This document shows, in pieces, positions 12,158-23,457 of a stretch of DNA of 64,000 nt. The number at the start of each line of letters is the position of its first letter. The stretch's first letter is position 1. This stretch comes from Massospora cicadina (lineage: Eukaryota; Entomophthoromycota; Entomophthoromycetes; Entomophthorales; Entomophthoraceae): positions 97,572 through 161,571 of the forward strand of contig JAKSZP010000167.1 in NCBI GenBank assembly GCA_022478985.1, read 5' to 3'. Both the position numbers and the translations under genes were made by a program. The notes under the pieces are model-generated. The model ran no database searches and was not told where the DNA came from. It was given only the letters and a program-made list of their open reading frames with translations.

Positions 12158-15100
12158 CCCACGTCCACAACGGCCAATGAAGGTCTATGACCCGCATCAA
12201 CATTATCCTAACGCTGGCGAAATTCCAACCCCACATATCCCACTTCAAAACAACAAAAATGGAATTCTCTGACCATTGACTGGTCTCGTTAACCTACCAC
12301 CTACCTGTCACAGCTGCTAAGGCCCCACATTGGTGCAAAATCCGCCCCTCCGAGCTCACGTCGCCAGGGTTTTAATGTGGGTGGAAGCGGCAACTTTGAG
12401 AAAGGAGTTTGTTGCACCAATTTGCGCAGACCCCATTTCCACATGGTCAACTTTCAAAGATGACACCATCCGCCACTCTCGCCATCTCTCCTCCAGATGC
12501 TCACGAGCCACATTGGCGGTCATTTCGCGCGCTCTGGCAGAGCTTGCACACCTGAAGTCAAATATCCCAGCTACAGGATACAGCTCTGCATGGGGCCAGA
12601 AGTGGGTGGAGGCAGCTGCCCACCTCAAAGCACTCGAAAGGCAACACAAACATCAGGATTGTGTTCAGTACAGGGCCAAACGCATCACAAAAAGTGACAA
12701 GTGCACCGCACATTTCTTTAAAAAAGATTTGCACCACACCAGAGCGTGGCCTGCACACAGGTGCAAAGATCAGATGATTTCATTGCGGATACGCCAGCCA
12801 AAGTGGCAATTTAAACGCAAAGATATTACTCCGAGTTATACCGAGCCAAACTAATTCTAGCTGGCCAAAGTGGCGGAATTTCTCGACTGAGCCCACATCT
12901 GCACCATTATCTGATAACCAGAAATAATGAATTTGATTACTCTAAGTGTATTATGGACAGCCATTCGCGGTGCACCAAACTGAAAATGCCCAGGCCCAAA
13001 TGGCATTCCATATGAATTCTACAAAAAGTAATACAAATATATATCCTCATTGCTGCTCGCCTCAATTAACCAAGGCCTGTTAGAAACGCGCCTCCTACCA
13101 GGAGGACATGAGGCCTTTACCATCACACTCTTCAAGAAAGGGGATAAGCTAGACTTAGCCAACTGGCGCCCCATTTCTTAAACAAACTCAGACACTAAAA
13201 TTTCAACAAAAATCATGGCTAACCGTTAGGGACTGTAGCATCTGCCACCATATCTCCAGAACAATTAGGTTTCATACCTAGAAGATCAATATGGGATAAT
13301 GTACACTCTGTGGCTAATGTATGTCAATCCACAGCCTCTGGGGCGCTTGTATTTTTGGACCAACAGAAGGCCTATGATAGAGTAAACTGGGAATACATCA
13401 TGGCCTGCCTCCATCAGTTCCGCTTACCCCCCCCGCTTCATCAACTGAGTGATGCTGCTCACGGAATCTGCAACGATGGCAGTACGTGGCCCTAGCTTCC
13501 TAACGGAAGTAGTCCGCCCTCAAAGGGGCTTGAGACAAGGGGACCCCTCATCCCACTCTTATATAACTTCAGCCTTGACCCACTACTGCGAAACGTGAAT
13601 GCCCAACTCACTGGGGTCCATGTGCCAGGCCAAGCCCCAGTCAAGATAATGGCGTTTGCAGATAATTTTGTGTGTTTGGGGTGTCTAATAATCAAGATGC
13701 ACGCGCGCTTGAATCTCTCATCCAGGAGTATTCCCGGGTAAGTAGTGTGGCACTGAACGCTTCCAAAACCGAAATCATCCACCTTGGTTGGTTTCAGAAC
13801 TGCTGGGCCCCCGCAAATTAGTTTTTAACCTGGCCCATCTGATCGCCCACGTCCTCGCCCTACCAGCTCAACACACACCGACACACTGGGGCTACCCTTC
13901 GTGCCACGTCCTACTATAGGACTGGTACACAATCTGGGTGTGTGGATGGAGGCAGGAGGATACGCATCAGCAGTAATGGAAGTGCCATATTCTGAACAAC
14001 GTGATGAAGCGAATCGCCTCTCTCAGAGCCTACCCTACTTCCCTTAAAGGCAGGGTAGTTTTAGCCAACTAGTATCTCCTCTCCAAATTCTGGTTCGGAG
14101 CCCACGCCATCCCCTTCTCACCAAGTTTCTTCAAATCCTTGTATGCCCTGCTGCAAGGATGGCTTTGGTCAGGCCGCCCTCCACCAGTATGGCTAGAGGT
14201 CATGTTTGGCCCTCATCATCATGGTGGCATGGGTCTGCTCGACTTCAGAGCCCATGCTGCCAAGATCTTGGGTACCTGGATAGCGGCCGTCACCGCCCTA
14301 CGCTCCCCCTCCCAACACTGGTCCCGCACAGCCCACTCCAACTTCTCCCAAGCCTTGGGCCTCAACAACCCATTAAACCCCCACTCCCTGATGAAATACC
14401 TCGCATCACACACATCAGCCACAGGCCCACACGGGACTAAAACCCACTACAAATGAATCCTACTCTCCATGCGGAGCGCTGAGTGGAGAATTTGTATTAG
14501 CAGACACACAGCCCAGAGAGGCCGCCCCTCTCCTCAGTTCACAAAAGAGGTACAGGGGCTACTCATCCATGATGGCGAGATCCTCACTAGACCCATGTAC
14601 TATCCAGGGTGGACTACCTGGACATGATGGACATCCCTTATTACATTGAGACCCAAAAAACTATTTGGAAATACGCACACCATCCTCTGTTGCAGCCATA
14701 AGTCTGCTCCCATGTGTGACGCTGCCTGAGGCGGGTGTATCATACAGCTGAGTGCTCTAACGCTTTACACTCATCCTGTGTCATGTGTGGCCAGTATGGA
14801 ACGCTGTTCCACCGCCTGGAGAAGTGCCCTACCTATAAAGTGATATGGCGCGAAGTTCAACGTCTGCTAGGCCAGGATCAAACGCATCACTTCAGTTTGT
14901 CAAGAGATATGTTTGCTCTATCAATGACCTCCTCTCTTCCACCCTCCCTCCGTGCTTTGGTGGTTGTAATCGCCATGTGGACCATCCACACGATTGTCTT
15001 AGATGCCATCGCAGGCTCCACCCCCACCCTCCCAGAAGCTGCCCTCAGATTCCGGTCTCATTTGGTGGACCACTTTCAAGTGTGGATGTTTGGATACCTC

Positions 15101-15304
15101 CCACCGCGTTGCCAACAGCTGGTCTCCTCCTGGTTCCCAGTTTGGTTCATCAAATCAGACCCCTTCCTCCACACGTATTTAATTGTGGCTACGGCCCCTT
15201 CACACGTTCCCTCCCCTCCCCATAAGTGGCGTTCCCGCTGGCAACATGAGATAGCATCGCTTCTCTGGGGTGCCTTCCATGTTACTAAGTTTTGTCTCTT
15301 CTGA
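12158..15304 (+). pseudogene. LINE L2 ORF2 fragment (endonuclease tail, RT, zinc finger)
   Basis: It begins in the endonuclease C-terminus (MEFSDH, near 12255-12275). RT pieces include LDQQKAYDRVNWEYI at 13350-13400, LRQGDP-like and NFSLDPLLRNVNAQLTG near 13565-13610, with the FADD box changed to FADN. The C-terminal frame 14735-15304 (189 codons) holds CVMCGQYGTLFHRLEKCP, a C-x2-C-x7-H-x4-C zinc-binding motif like the zf-RVT region found after many LINE RTs, then VIWREVQRLLGQDQ and AMWTIHTIVLDAIAG. It is frameshifted and therefore inactive. Confidence 0.85.
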
Positions 15305-15368
15305 GTCATATTTGGAAGTGTCCATCCCATGGTCAGCCTTCCTCGCAATAAATAAATTAAAATAAAAT
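12158..15368 (+). mobile_element. 5'-truncated LINE L2 (3.2 kb)
   Basis: It is flanked by the 12-bp TSD ttagcttgcaac at 12146-12157 and 15369-15380. It starts inside the endonuclease domain (the counterpart of about 30365 in L4), so the 5' 2 kb is missing, as expected from incomplete target-primed reverse transcription. The 3' end carries AATAAATAAATTAAAATAAAA. It sits in the NA internal region. Confidence 0.92.
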
Positions 15369-15380
15369 TTAGCTTGCAAC

Positions 15381-15696
15381 TTTTTTTACATTGATTGGAG
15401 ACTCTATGGGGCTCTCAAGGCATGATCCCATCGTCAAGCTTGGAAATTAGCTCTTGAGGCTTAAATTTATTGTCAAATTTGAAAATTAGCTTTGAGGCTT
15501 AATTCAGTTATTGATTTATGAAATTTAGCCCTCAACTCTTCCCCAATTGGTCAGTTTGATTAGTTTGTTGAGGCTCATTGGTCAAGTTTTAATTGCCATT
15601 TGACACTTTTGGGTACAAACAGGCAATAGCTTCATTTCCAATTTCTGCTCTGAAACAGCAGAGGGGAAACGGCCTCATAATTTGAATTTCAATCTT
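15381..15696 (-). other. NA internal region, part 2, end of the repeat array
   Basis: The imperfect units continue from 12157 after removal of L2: gattggagactctatggggctctcaagg here pairs with gattggagcttctgtgggtcccttgag at 12100-12126. Two GAGGCTTAA units follow, at about 15450-15500. From about 15565 to 15696 no gene or repeat is recognisable. Confidence 0.55.
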
Positions 15697-15709
15697 TAAA
15701 TTTATTGTG

Positions 15710-18700
15710 GGGAAGGCCGACCATGGGATGGACACTTCTGAATATGACTCGGACGAGACAAAGCTCAGTACCAGGTGAGGCACCCCAGAGAAGCGATGCT
15801 ATCTCTTGTTGCCAGCGGGAACGCCACTTATGGGAAGGGGAGGGAACGTGTGTAGGGGGCGTAGCCACTATTGAGCACGTGTGGAGGAAGGGGTCTGATT
15901 TGATGAACCAGACTGGGAACCAGGAGGAGACCAGTTGCGGCGACGTGGTGGGAGATATCCAAACATCCACGCTTAAAAGTGATCCACCAAATGAGACCGG
16001 AATCTGTGTACAGCTTCAGGGAGGGTGGGGATGGATCCGGCGATGGCATCCAAGACAATCGTGTGGATAGTCCACATGGCGATTGCAACCACCAGAGCAC
16101 GAAGGGAGGTTGGGTGTGGGGGAGGCCATTGATGAAGCAAACATATCTCTTGACAGACTGAAGGGATGTGTTTGATCCTGGCCTAGCAGACGTTGGACTT
16201 CGCGCCATATTACTTTAGAGGTGGGGCACTTCTCCAGGCGGTGAAACAGCGTTCCATACTGGCCACACACGACACAGGATGAGTGTAAAGCATTAGAGCG
16301 CTCAGCTGTACGATAAACCCGCCTCAGGCAGCGCCACACATGGGAACGGACTTGAGGCTGCAACAGAGGATGGTGTGCGTATTTCCAGATAGTCTTTTGG
16401 GTCTCAGTGGAATAAGGGATGTCCATCATGTCCAGGTAGTCCACCCTGGATAGGACTTGGGGTCGAATGGGGATCACGCCATCATGGATGGGTATCCCCT
16501 GTACCTCTTGTGTGAACTGAGGAGAGGGGCGGCCTCTTCGGGTTGTATGTCCACTAATACGAATTCTCCACTCTGCGCTTCGCATGGAGAGTAGGATTCG
16601 TTTATAGTGGGTTTTGGTCCCGTGAGGACCTGTGGCTGATGTGTGTGATGCGAGGTATTTCATCAGGGAGTGGGGGTTTGATGGGTTGTTGAGGCCCAAG
16701 GCCCGGAGAAGTTGGAGCAGGCCGCGCAGGACCAGTGTTGGGATGGGAGTGTGGGAGCAGTGACGGCCGCAATCCAGGTGCCTAGGATCTTGGCGGCATG
16801 GGCTTTGAAGTCAAGTAGGCCCATGCCACCATGATGATGAGGCCAAACATGACCTCTAGCCATACTGGTGGAGGGCGGCCTGACCAAAGCCAACATTGTA
16901 GCAAAGCATACAGGGATTTGAAGAAGCTTGGGGAGAAGGGGATGGCGTGGGCTCCAAACCAGACTTTGGATAGGAGCATAGAGTTGGCAAGAACAACCCT
17001 GCCAGTGAGGGTAGTAGGGTGGGCTCTGAGAAAGGCGATTTGCTTCGTCACGTTGTCCAGTATATGGCCCTCCATTACTGCTGACGCGTATCCTCCTGCC
17101 TCCAACCACACGCCCAGATGGCGTACCGGTCCTATGGTAGGTCGCGGCACAAAGGGGAGCACCAGTGGAGCGGTGTGTTTTGAGTTAGTAAGGCGTGGAC
17201 TTGGGCAAGCAGCTGGGCTGGGTTGGGAACTACTTGCTGGGGCCCAGCAGTTCTGAAACTGACCAAGGAGGATGATTTCGGTTTTGGAGGCGTTCAGTGC
17301 CACGTTGCTTACCCGGGAATATTCCTGGATGAGGGCTTCAAGCGCGCGTGCATCTTTATTATTAGACACCCCCACCATGCAATCATCTGCAAATGCCATC
17401 ATCATGACTGGGGTTTGGCCTGGCACATGGACCCCAGTGAGTTGGGCATTCACATTTCGCAGTAGTGGGTCAAGGCTGAAGTTGTATAAGAGTGGGCTGA
17501 GGGGGTCCTCTTGTCGCAGGCCCCTTTGAGGATGGACTACTTCCGTTAGGAAACCTGGGCTGCGCACAGCCATTGTTGCAGATTCCGTGAGCAGCATCAC
17601 CCAGTTAATGAAGCGGGGAGGTAGGCGGAATTGTTGGAGGCAGGCCCTAAGGTATTCCCAGTTTACTCTATCATAGGCCTTTTGTTGGTCCAAGAATACA
17701 AGTGCCCCAGAGGCTGTGGACTGACACACATTAGCATAGTATGCACGTTATCCCAAATCGACCTTCTGGGATGAAACCGAATTGTTCTGGAGAGATGGTG
17801 GCAGATGCTACAATCCCTAAACGGTTAGCCATGATTTTTGTTAAAATTTTGGTGTCTGTGTTTGTTAGAGAAATGGGGCACCAGTTGGCTAAGTCTAGCC
17901 TATCCCCTTTCTTGAAGAGTGTGACTGTAAAAGCCTCATGTCCTCCTGGTAGGAGGCGCATTTCCAACAGGCTTTGGTTGAGTGAGGCTAGCAGCAATGG
18001 GGATATTTATTTAAAATATTTTTTGTAGAACTCATATGGAATGCCATCTGGGCCTGGGCATTTTCGGTTTGGCGCACCGCGAATGGTAGTCCATAATTTG
18101 TTTGGAGTAATTAAATTCATTATTTCCGGGTATCGGAAAACGGTGCAGATATGAGCTCTGTTGAGAAATTCCGCCATTTCAGCTGGCTGAATTGGTTCAG
18201 CTCGGTATAACTCGGAGTAATATCTTTACATTTCAATTGCCACTTCGGCCGGTGTGTCCACGATAGAATTATCTGATCTTTGCACCTGTGTGCAGGCCAC
18301 GCTCTGGCATGGTGCAAAATTTTTTTTGAAGAAGTATGCAGTGCACTTGTCACCTTTAGCAATGTGCGTGGCCCTGTATTGGACACAAACCTGATGTTTG
18401 TGTTGCCTTTCAAGTGCATTGAGGTGTGCTGCTGCCTCCACCCACTTCTGGCCCCATGCAGGGCTATATCCTGAGGCTGGAATATTGGACTCCAAGTGGG
18501 CCAATTCTGCCAGCACGTGCGATATAACCGCCGATGTGGCTCGTGAGCATCTGGATGAGAGATGGCGATAGTGACAGATGGTGTCTTATTTGAAAGTTGC
18601 CCATGTGGAAATAGGGTCCACACAAAACGGTGCAACAAATGATTTTGCCAAAGTTGCTCTTCCACCCATGTGGAAAATCCTGGCGACGCAAGCTCTGGGG

Positions 18701-19446
18701 GGCGGATTTTGCACCAATGTGGGGCCTTTGCAACTGTGGTGGGTAAGTGGTATGTTATTGAGACCAGTCAGTGGTCGGAGAATTCCATTTTTGTTGTTTT
18801 GAAGTGGGAGATGTGGGGTTGGAATTTCGCTGGCGCTAGAATAAGGTCAATGCGGGTCATGGACCTTAATTAGCCATTGTGGATGTGGGGATGCATCATG
18901 TTTTTGAGCAGTGGGGCATGTCGTGGCAGTGCATCCATTAACCCAAGGGTGGCTTTTAGAATGTGTAGTTCTACATGACCCTGTGGGGCGTGGGGTGAGG
19001 GCGGCCACCGGTCCATTGGTGAGGTTAGCCAACAGTTCATGTCACCGATTAGGAAAGAATTGGGGGTAGCAGGAGGGATTTGACCAACGAGAAAAATTCC
19101 TGATGCTCTTGTGCACCGTTTGGGGCATAAATGTTGACAAATGTGTAACATTGGCCCAAGAGAAGGTGACAACGAGCACTCGGTCATTTAGGAATGTTTC
19201 TGAAGATGTAAATTTGAAAAAATTGTTTTTCCAAATTAGCACCCCACAGTGCTTCAACCAAAAGGATAGGGATGGTAGGAGCATTGTTTTCCAAGTATCC
19301 TTGGAACCTCGTGGACAGTGGGTTTCCTGGATGGCCAGGATATCCACGGGTAAATTATTTTGTAAAAAACTTAGTTTCCTAGCCTGGGATGGGGAGGCCT
19401 TGAGTCCGGCGATATTCAGCATCCCTAGAGTGAAGGTTTCCCCCAT
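15710..19446 (-). pseudogene. LINE L3 ORF2 (APE endonuclease - reverse transcriptase - zinc finger)
   Basis: The ATG at 19446 directly follows the palindrome GCACCTAAGGTGC. The endonuclease starts LGMLNIAGLKASPSQARKLS, then LPVDILAIQETHCPRGS (catalytic Glu), GDMNCWL and KWNSPT in place of EFSDH. The RT is best preserved at 16782-17729 (315 codons): LDQQKAYDRVNWEYLRACLQ, a QRGLRQEDPLSPLLYNFSLD box with Gly changed to Glu, and the polymerase active site MAFADDCMVG. The C-terminal zinc motif CVVCGQYGTLFHRLEKCP lies in 16016-16699. Frameshifts near 16670-16800 and 17730 break it. Confidence 0.88.
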
Positions 19447-19452
19447 TGCACC

Positions 19453-20864
19453 TTAGGTGCGAGGGGTGGGCCCCTGGCCCACCAGCCTCTTCCAGGTCCC
19501 CACGGGCTTTCACAGCAGCACGGGTATTAGAAGCAACGCTATTGGGGTTTTTGTTAATTTTTGTGGAAAGAGTCGCGTTGGCTTTGGCCTTTGCTTTTTG
19601 TTTTCTTGACGTCGGACGAATTTTTTGCGGTGCGGATAAGTTTGGTGCACCGTCGAGTGGGGCAAAAAAATTTTTTTGGTTGGGATAGGTCCTAAGTCAG
19701 TTTCAATCGGGGCTTGGGTGCAGCGATTGGGTGAGATCAAATCTCCCATTGGATCCTCGGATTGAGTGGCCCATTCAGCTTGGGCCTCCCAATCTGATTG
19801 GGTGATGGATTCCCGAGTTGCTTCTGCCGCGAAGGTCTCCATGTCCTCCTGGCGTTGTGAGTGTGGGATGGTGGTGGTGACCTTGGCCGCTTCCTTGGCT
19901 GCAGTCCTATGGGCCTGCTTGGCCTTCTTCCACTCCTGCGGGGAGATGGGCTTTACCAATAGGTAGCAGCCTTGTGCTCCCCACGGGAAAGCCTCTTTGG
20001 TGCTTGCAGTTGGTTCATAGTGCGCCTCTCCGCTGGCCATGGCTGCTGAGGGGTGCTCTTGGAATGTAACGCCCTCTTTAATGGGGCACGCATGTGCCTT
20101 ATGGCCAAACACGTCACAGTGGGAGCAAATGGGGGGCGCGCTGTCCACGGTTACCTGGAATAGGTGGGTGGTGTGCCCTGCGATGTCAATAAAGGTGGAG
20201 TGCAGGATCTGGGTTAGGTCCTTCGCAATCTCCTCAGATGGGGTCAGAACTGCGATGGCTTTGCCAGTGCACAGGTGTGGTATCAGCATGAAACATTGCA
20301 TTTCGAAAGATTGTATTTCGCTGTATATGGCGAGACCATCTTTCAGGTGTTGCTCAAAATGTCACGTTTTACCGTAGTAGGCAAAAAGTCAAACGTAAGG
20401 AAAATTTGGTTCGATTTTGTCCATCTGGTGCATTTAGTTTCGACGACCCGTTGCCCTTCGGGGAGGTCAACCACTACGCGCACCACTGCAGCCTCATCTG
20501 CTGCTATTTTGCTTTCAAAACCTAGGTCCAGCCAACCGCGTGACATGGAGTGAGGTGCAACTTACACCGCGGTCGGGAAATTTTGTGTACATCTTCATAA
20601 AATTTTTCCCATAGGGCCGTTTTTTGGATGTCCAGATACACACGGACTCCGAATTCCACCGACAAAAGTGGCTGGGAATGTGGCATATTGATGTACTGGT
20701 TGCATTGTGCTTGCCATGCAAGTATCTCTGGGGAAATTGTGACCGCCAGTTTTTTTAAAATTTTTTTCTATTCCGCTGGATTCTCCGGGGCATTTTTGAA
20801 TGTTAGAGGCCGCGGGCCTTCTGCCTGCTCCTCTTGCTTTGCTTGCCCAACTGCTCCCAGACAT
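19453..20864 (-). pseudogene. LINE L3 ORF1 (gag-like zinc-knuckle protein)
   Basis: The start MSGSSWASKARGAGRRPAAS at 20864 is shared with L4. The frame 19510-20301 is long (263 codons) and begins inside the RNA-binding region (FMLIPHLCTGKAIAVLTP), followed by the CCHC knuckle ICSHCDVFGHKAHACP (C-x2-C-x4-H-x4-C). Then come a Lys/Ala-rich helix (EWKKAKQAHRTAAKEAAK) and an acidic, Thr/Pro-rich tail. The likely role is coating LINE RNA. An in-frame break near 20350-20550 splits the N-terminal third. Confidence 0.85.
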
Positions 20865-20976
20865 GGGTGCAGACTAATTCCCTCTATGAGATTATCAAAC
20901 TGGATTTAGTCTTGAATTGAATGGGTTGCAAAAGTGTTTGCAACGAGAAAGAAAAAATTTTTTGAATTTCAATCTT

Positions 20977-21563
20977 GTCACCTAAATAAATAGAAGTGTT
21001 AGTATTAAAATTAAATTTTTTTATTAAAATTCGAGAACTCTGATTATTTTGATCTTTTTTGACTGGAGGACGAGTTGTATCTTGACCAGTTTCTTTTTGG
21101 TCTTGTTTAAAGCCAAAAGTTTATTAAACATAACTTTCTAATCACAGTAGACAGGTTTTAGCATCCAATAGTCATTCCGCTGTATAGTATTTTCAAAAGC
21201 TTCATCTCTCCTAGCATCCCACATCCTCTTGAAACGTGATGTTTGATCCTTTTAATAAAATATTTCCTTTTTTTATACTTTTTCTTAATAATGTTAGCAT
21301 TTTTGCTCAATGACATCCTTTTCAAATTCTTCAGGCGTCCTTAACAGGTCAAGCAAAGGTTTCAACTGACGAGGAGTTATGAAGTGCACGAAGTCTTCTG
21401 GAATACACTCAAAGGGTTTCTATAGAAAGTTGGTCACCACTGTCACTGTGTCTTGGCCATTCCAGAGGAGGTATTGCAGAAGATTGGTATCTAGAGTGCT
21501 CACTGTAGATTAATTTTCTTCATCCAAGGTTGAGGTTAACTCCTCAGGGTGCGCCTTGAAAAT
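20977..21563 (-). pseudogene. NA coding remnant of unknown identity
   Basis: Directly downstream of the NA PBS, minus-strand translation shows a protein-like stretch with few stops: LLQYLLWNGQDTVTVVTNFL, stop, KPFECIPEDFVHFITPRQLK, PLLDLLRTPEEFEKDVIEQK, then after two or three stops RMWDARRDEAFENTIQRNDY and FNKLLALNKTKKKLVKIQLV. It occupies the gag position but shows no zinc knuckle and no motif I recognise. It could be a private gag-like protein of NA or captured host coding sequence. Confidence 0.45.
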
Positions 21564-21581
21564 CCCCTGTAGTGAGCACCA
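21564..21581 (-). other. NA primer-binding site
   Basis: The minus strand reads TGGTGCTCACTACAGGGG, beginning with the TGG that pairs with a tRNA CCA end, and starts two bases inside the LTR. It differs from the G1 site by one base (TGGTGCTCACTACAAGGG). The matching tRNA was not identified. Confidence 0.8.
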
Positions 21582-21583
21582 GA

Positions 21584-22329
21584 TATTGGGTTTCTGCTAA
21601 ATGTTCTCACTGATGCTAATGCTTGGAAACCTAATATGGTGGCTGACTGAAGGAGGCTATGGTAAGCTGAGAAAACAGGGCTTCTTTAGATGAAAGGTTG
21701 GATGAGACTATTTTCATTAGAATAAAAAAGAGCATAAATAAATTAAGTTGAATATTATATTCTTCTGAAAAGTACTTTACTAAAAATAAGACAGTACTAT
21801 TTTTAGTACTGTTAAAAGTATAAGGGAATCATGATTTATTGAGAATGGTGAAGAGTGATTCATCAGTCATTCTTGATTCACACGTGGCCTGTCCTTGATC
21901 GCATCCCACCTGGAAGTTCAGCTGAGCTTCTTTTTCCTGGTGATAGCTTCATAGGATAGGTTAAATTTGTATTAACCTTATCTCGGAGCTCTTTCAATAG
22001 TCCAGGTGTAAAGGTCCATTTTGTTGGCTTCTAGAATGGACAGATGATACAGATATTAGGAGCTTTAGCCCACAGATGTTAGAGTTGGGTGAATGTGGCC
22101 TTGCAATTATATAAATATTCATGAGCATAATTAAAATGAAGATTAGTCAAATTTGGAGTATTTTGATTAATTCCCCAAATTTAGGATTTGACATAATGAT
22201 GTGGGATCAAGCCTTGATTTAGGATTATTGAAATAACTAAATAGTTTGAAGGCTATGTCCTACATGCTCATATCTAATGATCTTCTCCCCTGGACAAGGC
22301 TTGAACCTTGTAAAGGGAGAATCCCAACA
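21584..22329 (-). repeat. NA 5' LTR, uninterrupted (746 bp)
   Basis: The minus-strand ends are TGTTGGGATTC and AACCCAATA. Its halves match 11185-11529 and 5524-5930 respectively, which proves that L1 sits inside the other LTR. A TSD base set (attac) follows at 22330-22334, and the integrase codons of G1 resume there. Confidence 0.92.
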
Positions 22330-22334
22330 ATTAC

Positions 22335-22690
22335 CTCCAGTATGTAACGATTCCCATTGGTAGTTTGGGATAGAGGTCCTACCACATCTAAACTGATTAT
22401 GTGGAAAGGTTGCTGAGTGGTAGTGGGTTGGTATTGGTATTTGATCTGGAAGCAATATCTCTTCATACAGGTTAAGCAAGCGTCCAAGACTTCAATGATA
22501 GATTTCATGATGCCTTCCCAATAGTTCCATTCCTTGATCCACTCATGTGTCCTCCTCACTCCACCATGCCCAAGTGTAGAGTAGGGGTCCAAGTCTACTG
22601 GTAACCGTTCTGAAGGTCGCAGATAGGGCAGCCATTTTGCTCCTACCTTCTTATATAATTTTCCGCTTTCCACCTTAGTGTTTCAGGAAT
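22335..22690 (-). pseudogene. G1 integrase, N-terminal zinc domain and start of core
   Basis: The frame at 22260-22673 reads KLYKKVGAKWLPYLRPSER, then the HHCC zinc-binding region (GHGGVRRTHEWIKEWNYW ... CLTCMK), then the core start FHIISLDVVGPLSQ with the first catalytic Asp, and NGNRYILEVI. It runs into the NA LTR at 22329. The remainder of the core is at 4745-5523. Confidence 0.9.
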
Positions 22691-23457
22691 GTCATGCTAG
22701 CATTATCTGGACGTGGTCATCATCTCAGGCCTTGGGTGTCATTAGGAAATCATGTAATCTCTCCGCTTCACTGTTGTTCAGATTAAGGATAAGCAGCAAG
22801 TCAAGCCATCCACATTCATATGACGCATCCCAGCTTGGTGCTCAAAATTTATATCATAATGTTGAAGTTTGAGGGCCCAACGGGACAACCATCCGGAGGG
22901 ATCCTTCTTATTTTGTAGCCATTTTGAGTATGTGTGGTCAGTAACTACAGTAAATGAAGTTCCATATAGGAAAGGGCGATAATGTTTAGCAGCTAGTAAT
23001 ACAGCCAGGAACTCCTTCTTTGTAACAAGTTGTTATGTTCAGCTTTTGACAACATCTTGCTGAAGTAGGAGACCAGATGATCTACGCCATTACTGTCCAA
23101 TTAAGCCAGGATGCCTCCAACGGCATAGTCTGAGGCATTGTTGTATAATATGAAGGGTTTCCTATAGTTTAGAGGCTAGGGCGTTGCTAAAGAAATCTTT
23201 TTAACGTTTCAAATGTGGTCGCTTGTTCTGTACCCCTATAAAAAGGGATGTTTTTAGCCTATATTCAGAAGAGAGGCTCACTGAGTTGGGCTACTTAGGG
23301 GAGGAACTGATTGTAGTACCCCATCATACCCAGAAATGACTGGATGTCCTGGAGGTTCTTAGGGCAGGCATTTTAGAGATAGCTTTGACCTTATCTTGTA
23401 AAGGTTGGACTTCTTCTTGAGAGATGGTGTTGCGAAATTGACCTTTGGCTCCACTAG
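22691..23457 (-). pseudogene. G1 RNase H region and RT-RNase H connection
   Basis: Minus-strand segments read SQEEVQPLQDKVKAISKMPA and a FLGMMGYYNQFLPS-like stretch near 23310-23440 (the connection region after the RT), then FLYGTSFTVVTDHTYSKWLQ and LSRWALKLQHYDINFEHQAG near 22830-22980, typical of gypsy RNase H. Several frameshifts and stops are present. Confidence 0.8.

Larger units (their letters stand above)
15697..20960 (-). mobile_element. Full-length LINE L3 (5.26 kb), minus strand
   Basis: It is bounded by an exact 16-bp TSD, tttgaatttcaatctt, at 15681-15696 and 20961-20976. The 5' leader (minus) contains CTCGTTGCAAACACTTTTGCAACC and is shared with L1 and L4. The 3' end is GGTCGGCCTTCCCCACAATAAATTTA. 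It belongs to the same subfamily as L5, since their RT and C-terminal proteins are almost the same. It sits in the NA internal region. Confidence 0.94.
5524..22329 (-). mobile_element. Non-autonomous LTR retrotransposon (NA), nested in G1 integrase
   Basis: It has matching LTRs at 5524-11529 and 21584-22329. A PBS lies just inside the right LTR (21564-21581) and a purine-rich tract (minus GAGGGGGCTA) sits next to the left LTR near 11530-11540. TSDs are aatac (5519-5523) and attac (22330-22334), a 4/5 match. Joining the flanks restores integrase reading GNRYILEVIDNFTK. Three LINEs sit inside it; without them it is about 3.05 kb, with LTRs of about 750 bp and only about 1.55 kb internal. I see no protease, RT or integrase of its own, so it must have used another element's enzymes. 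Confidence 0.88.

Noticed and set aside
18226..18665. Long frames in alternative phases over LINE ORF2 (also 17255-17530, 38460-38770, 36860-37060)
   Set aside because: These are antisense or out-of-frame shadows. They recur at equivalent places in each LINE copy only because the underlying ORF2 is conserved.
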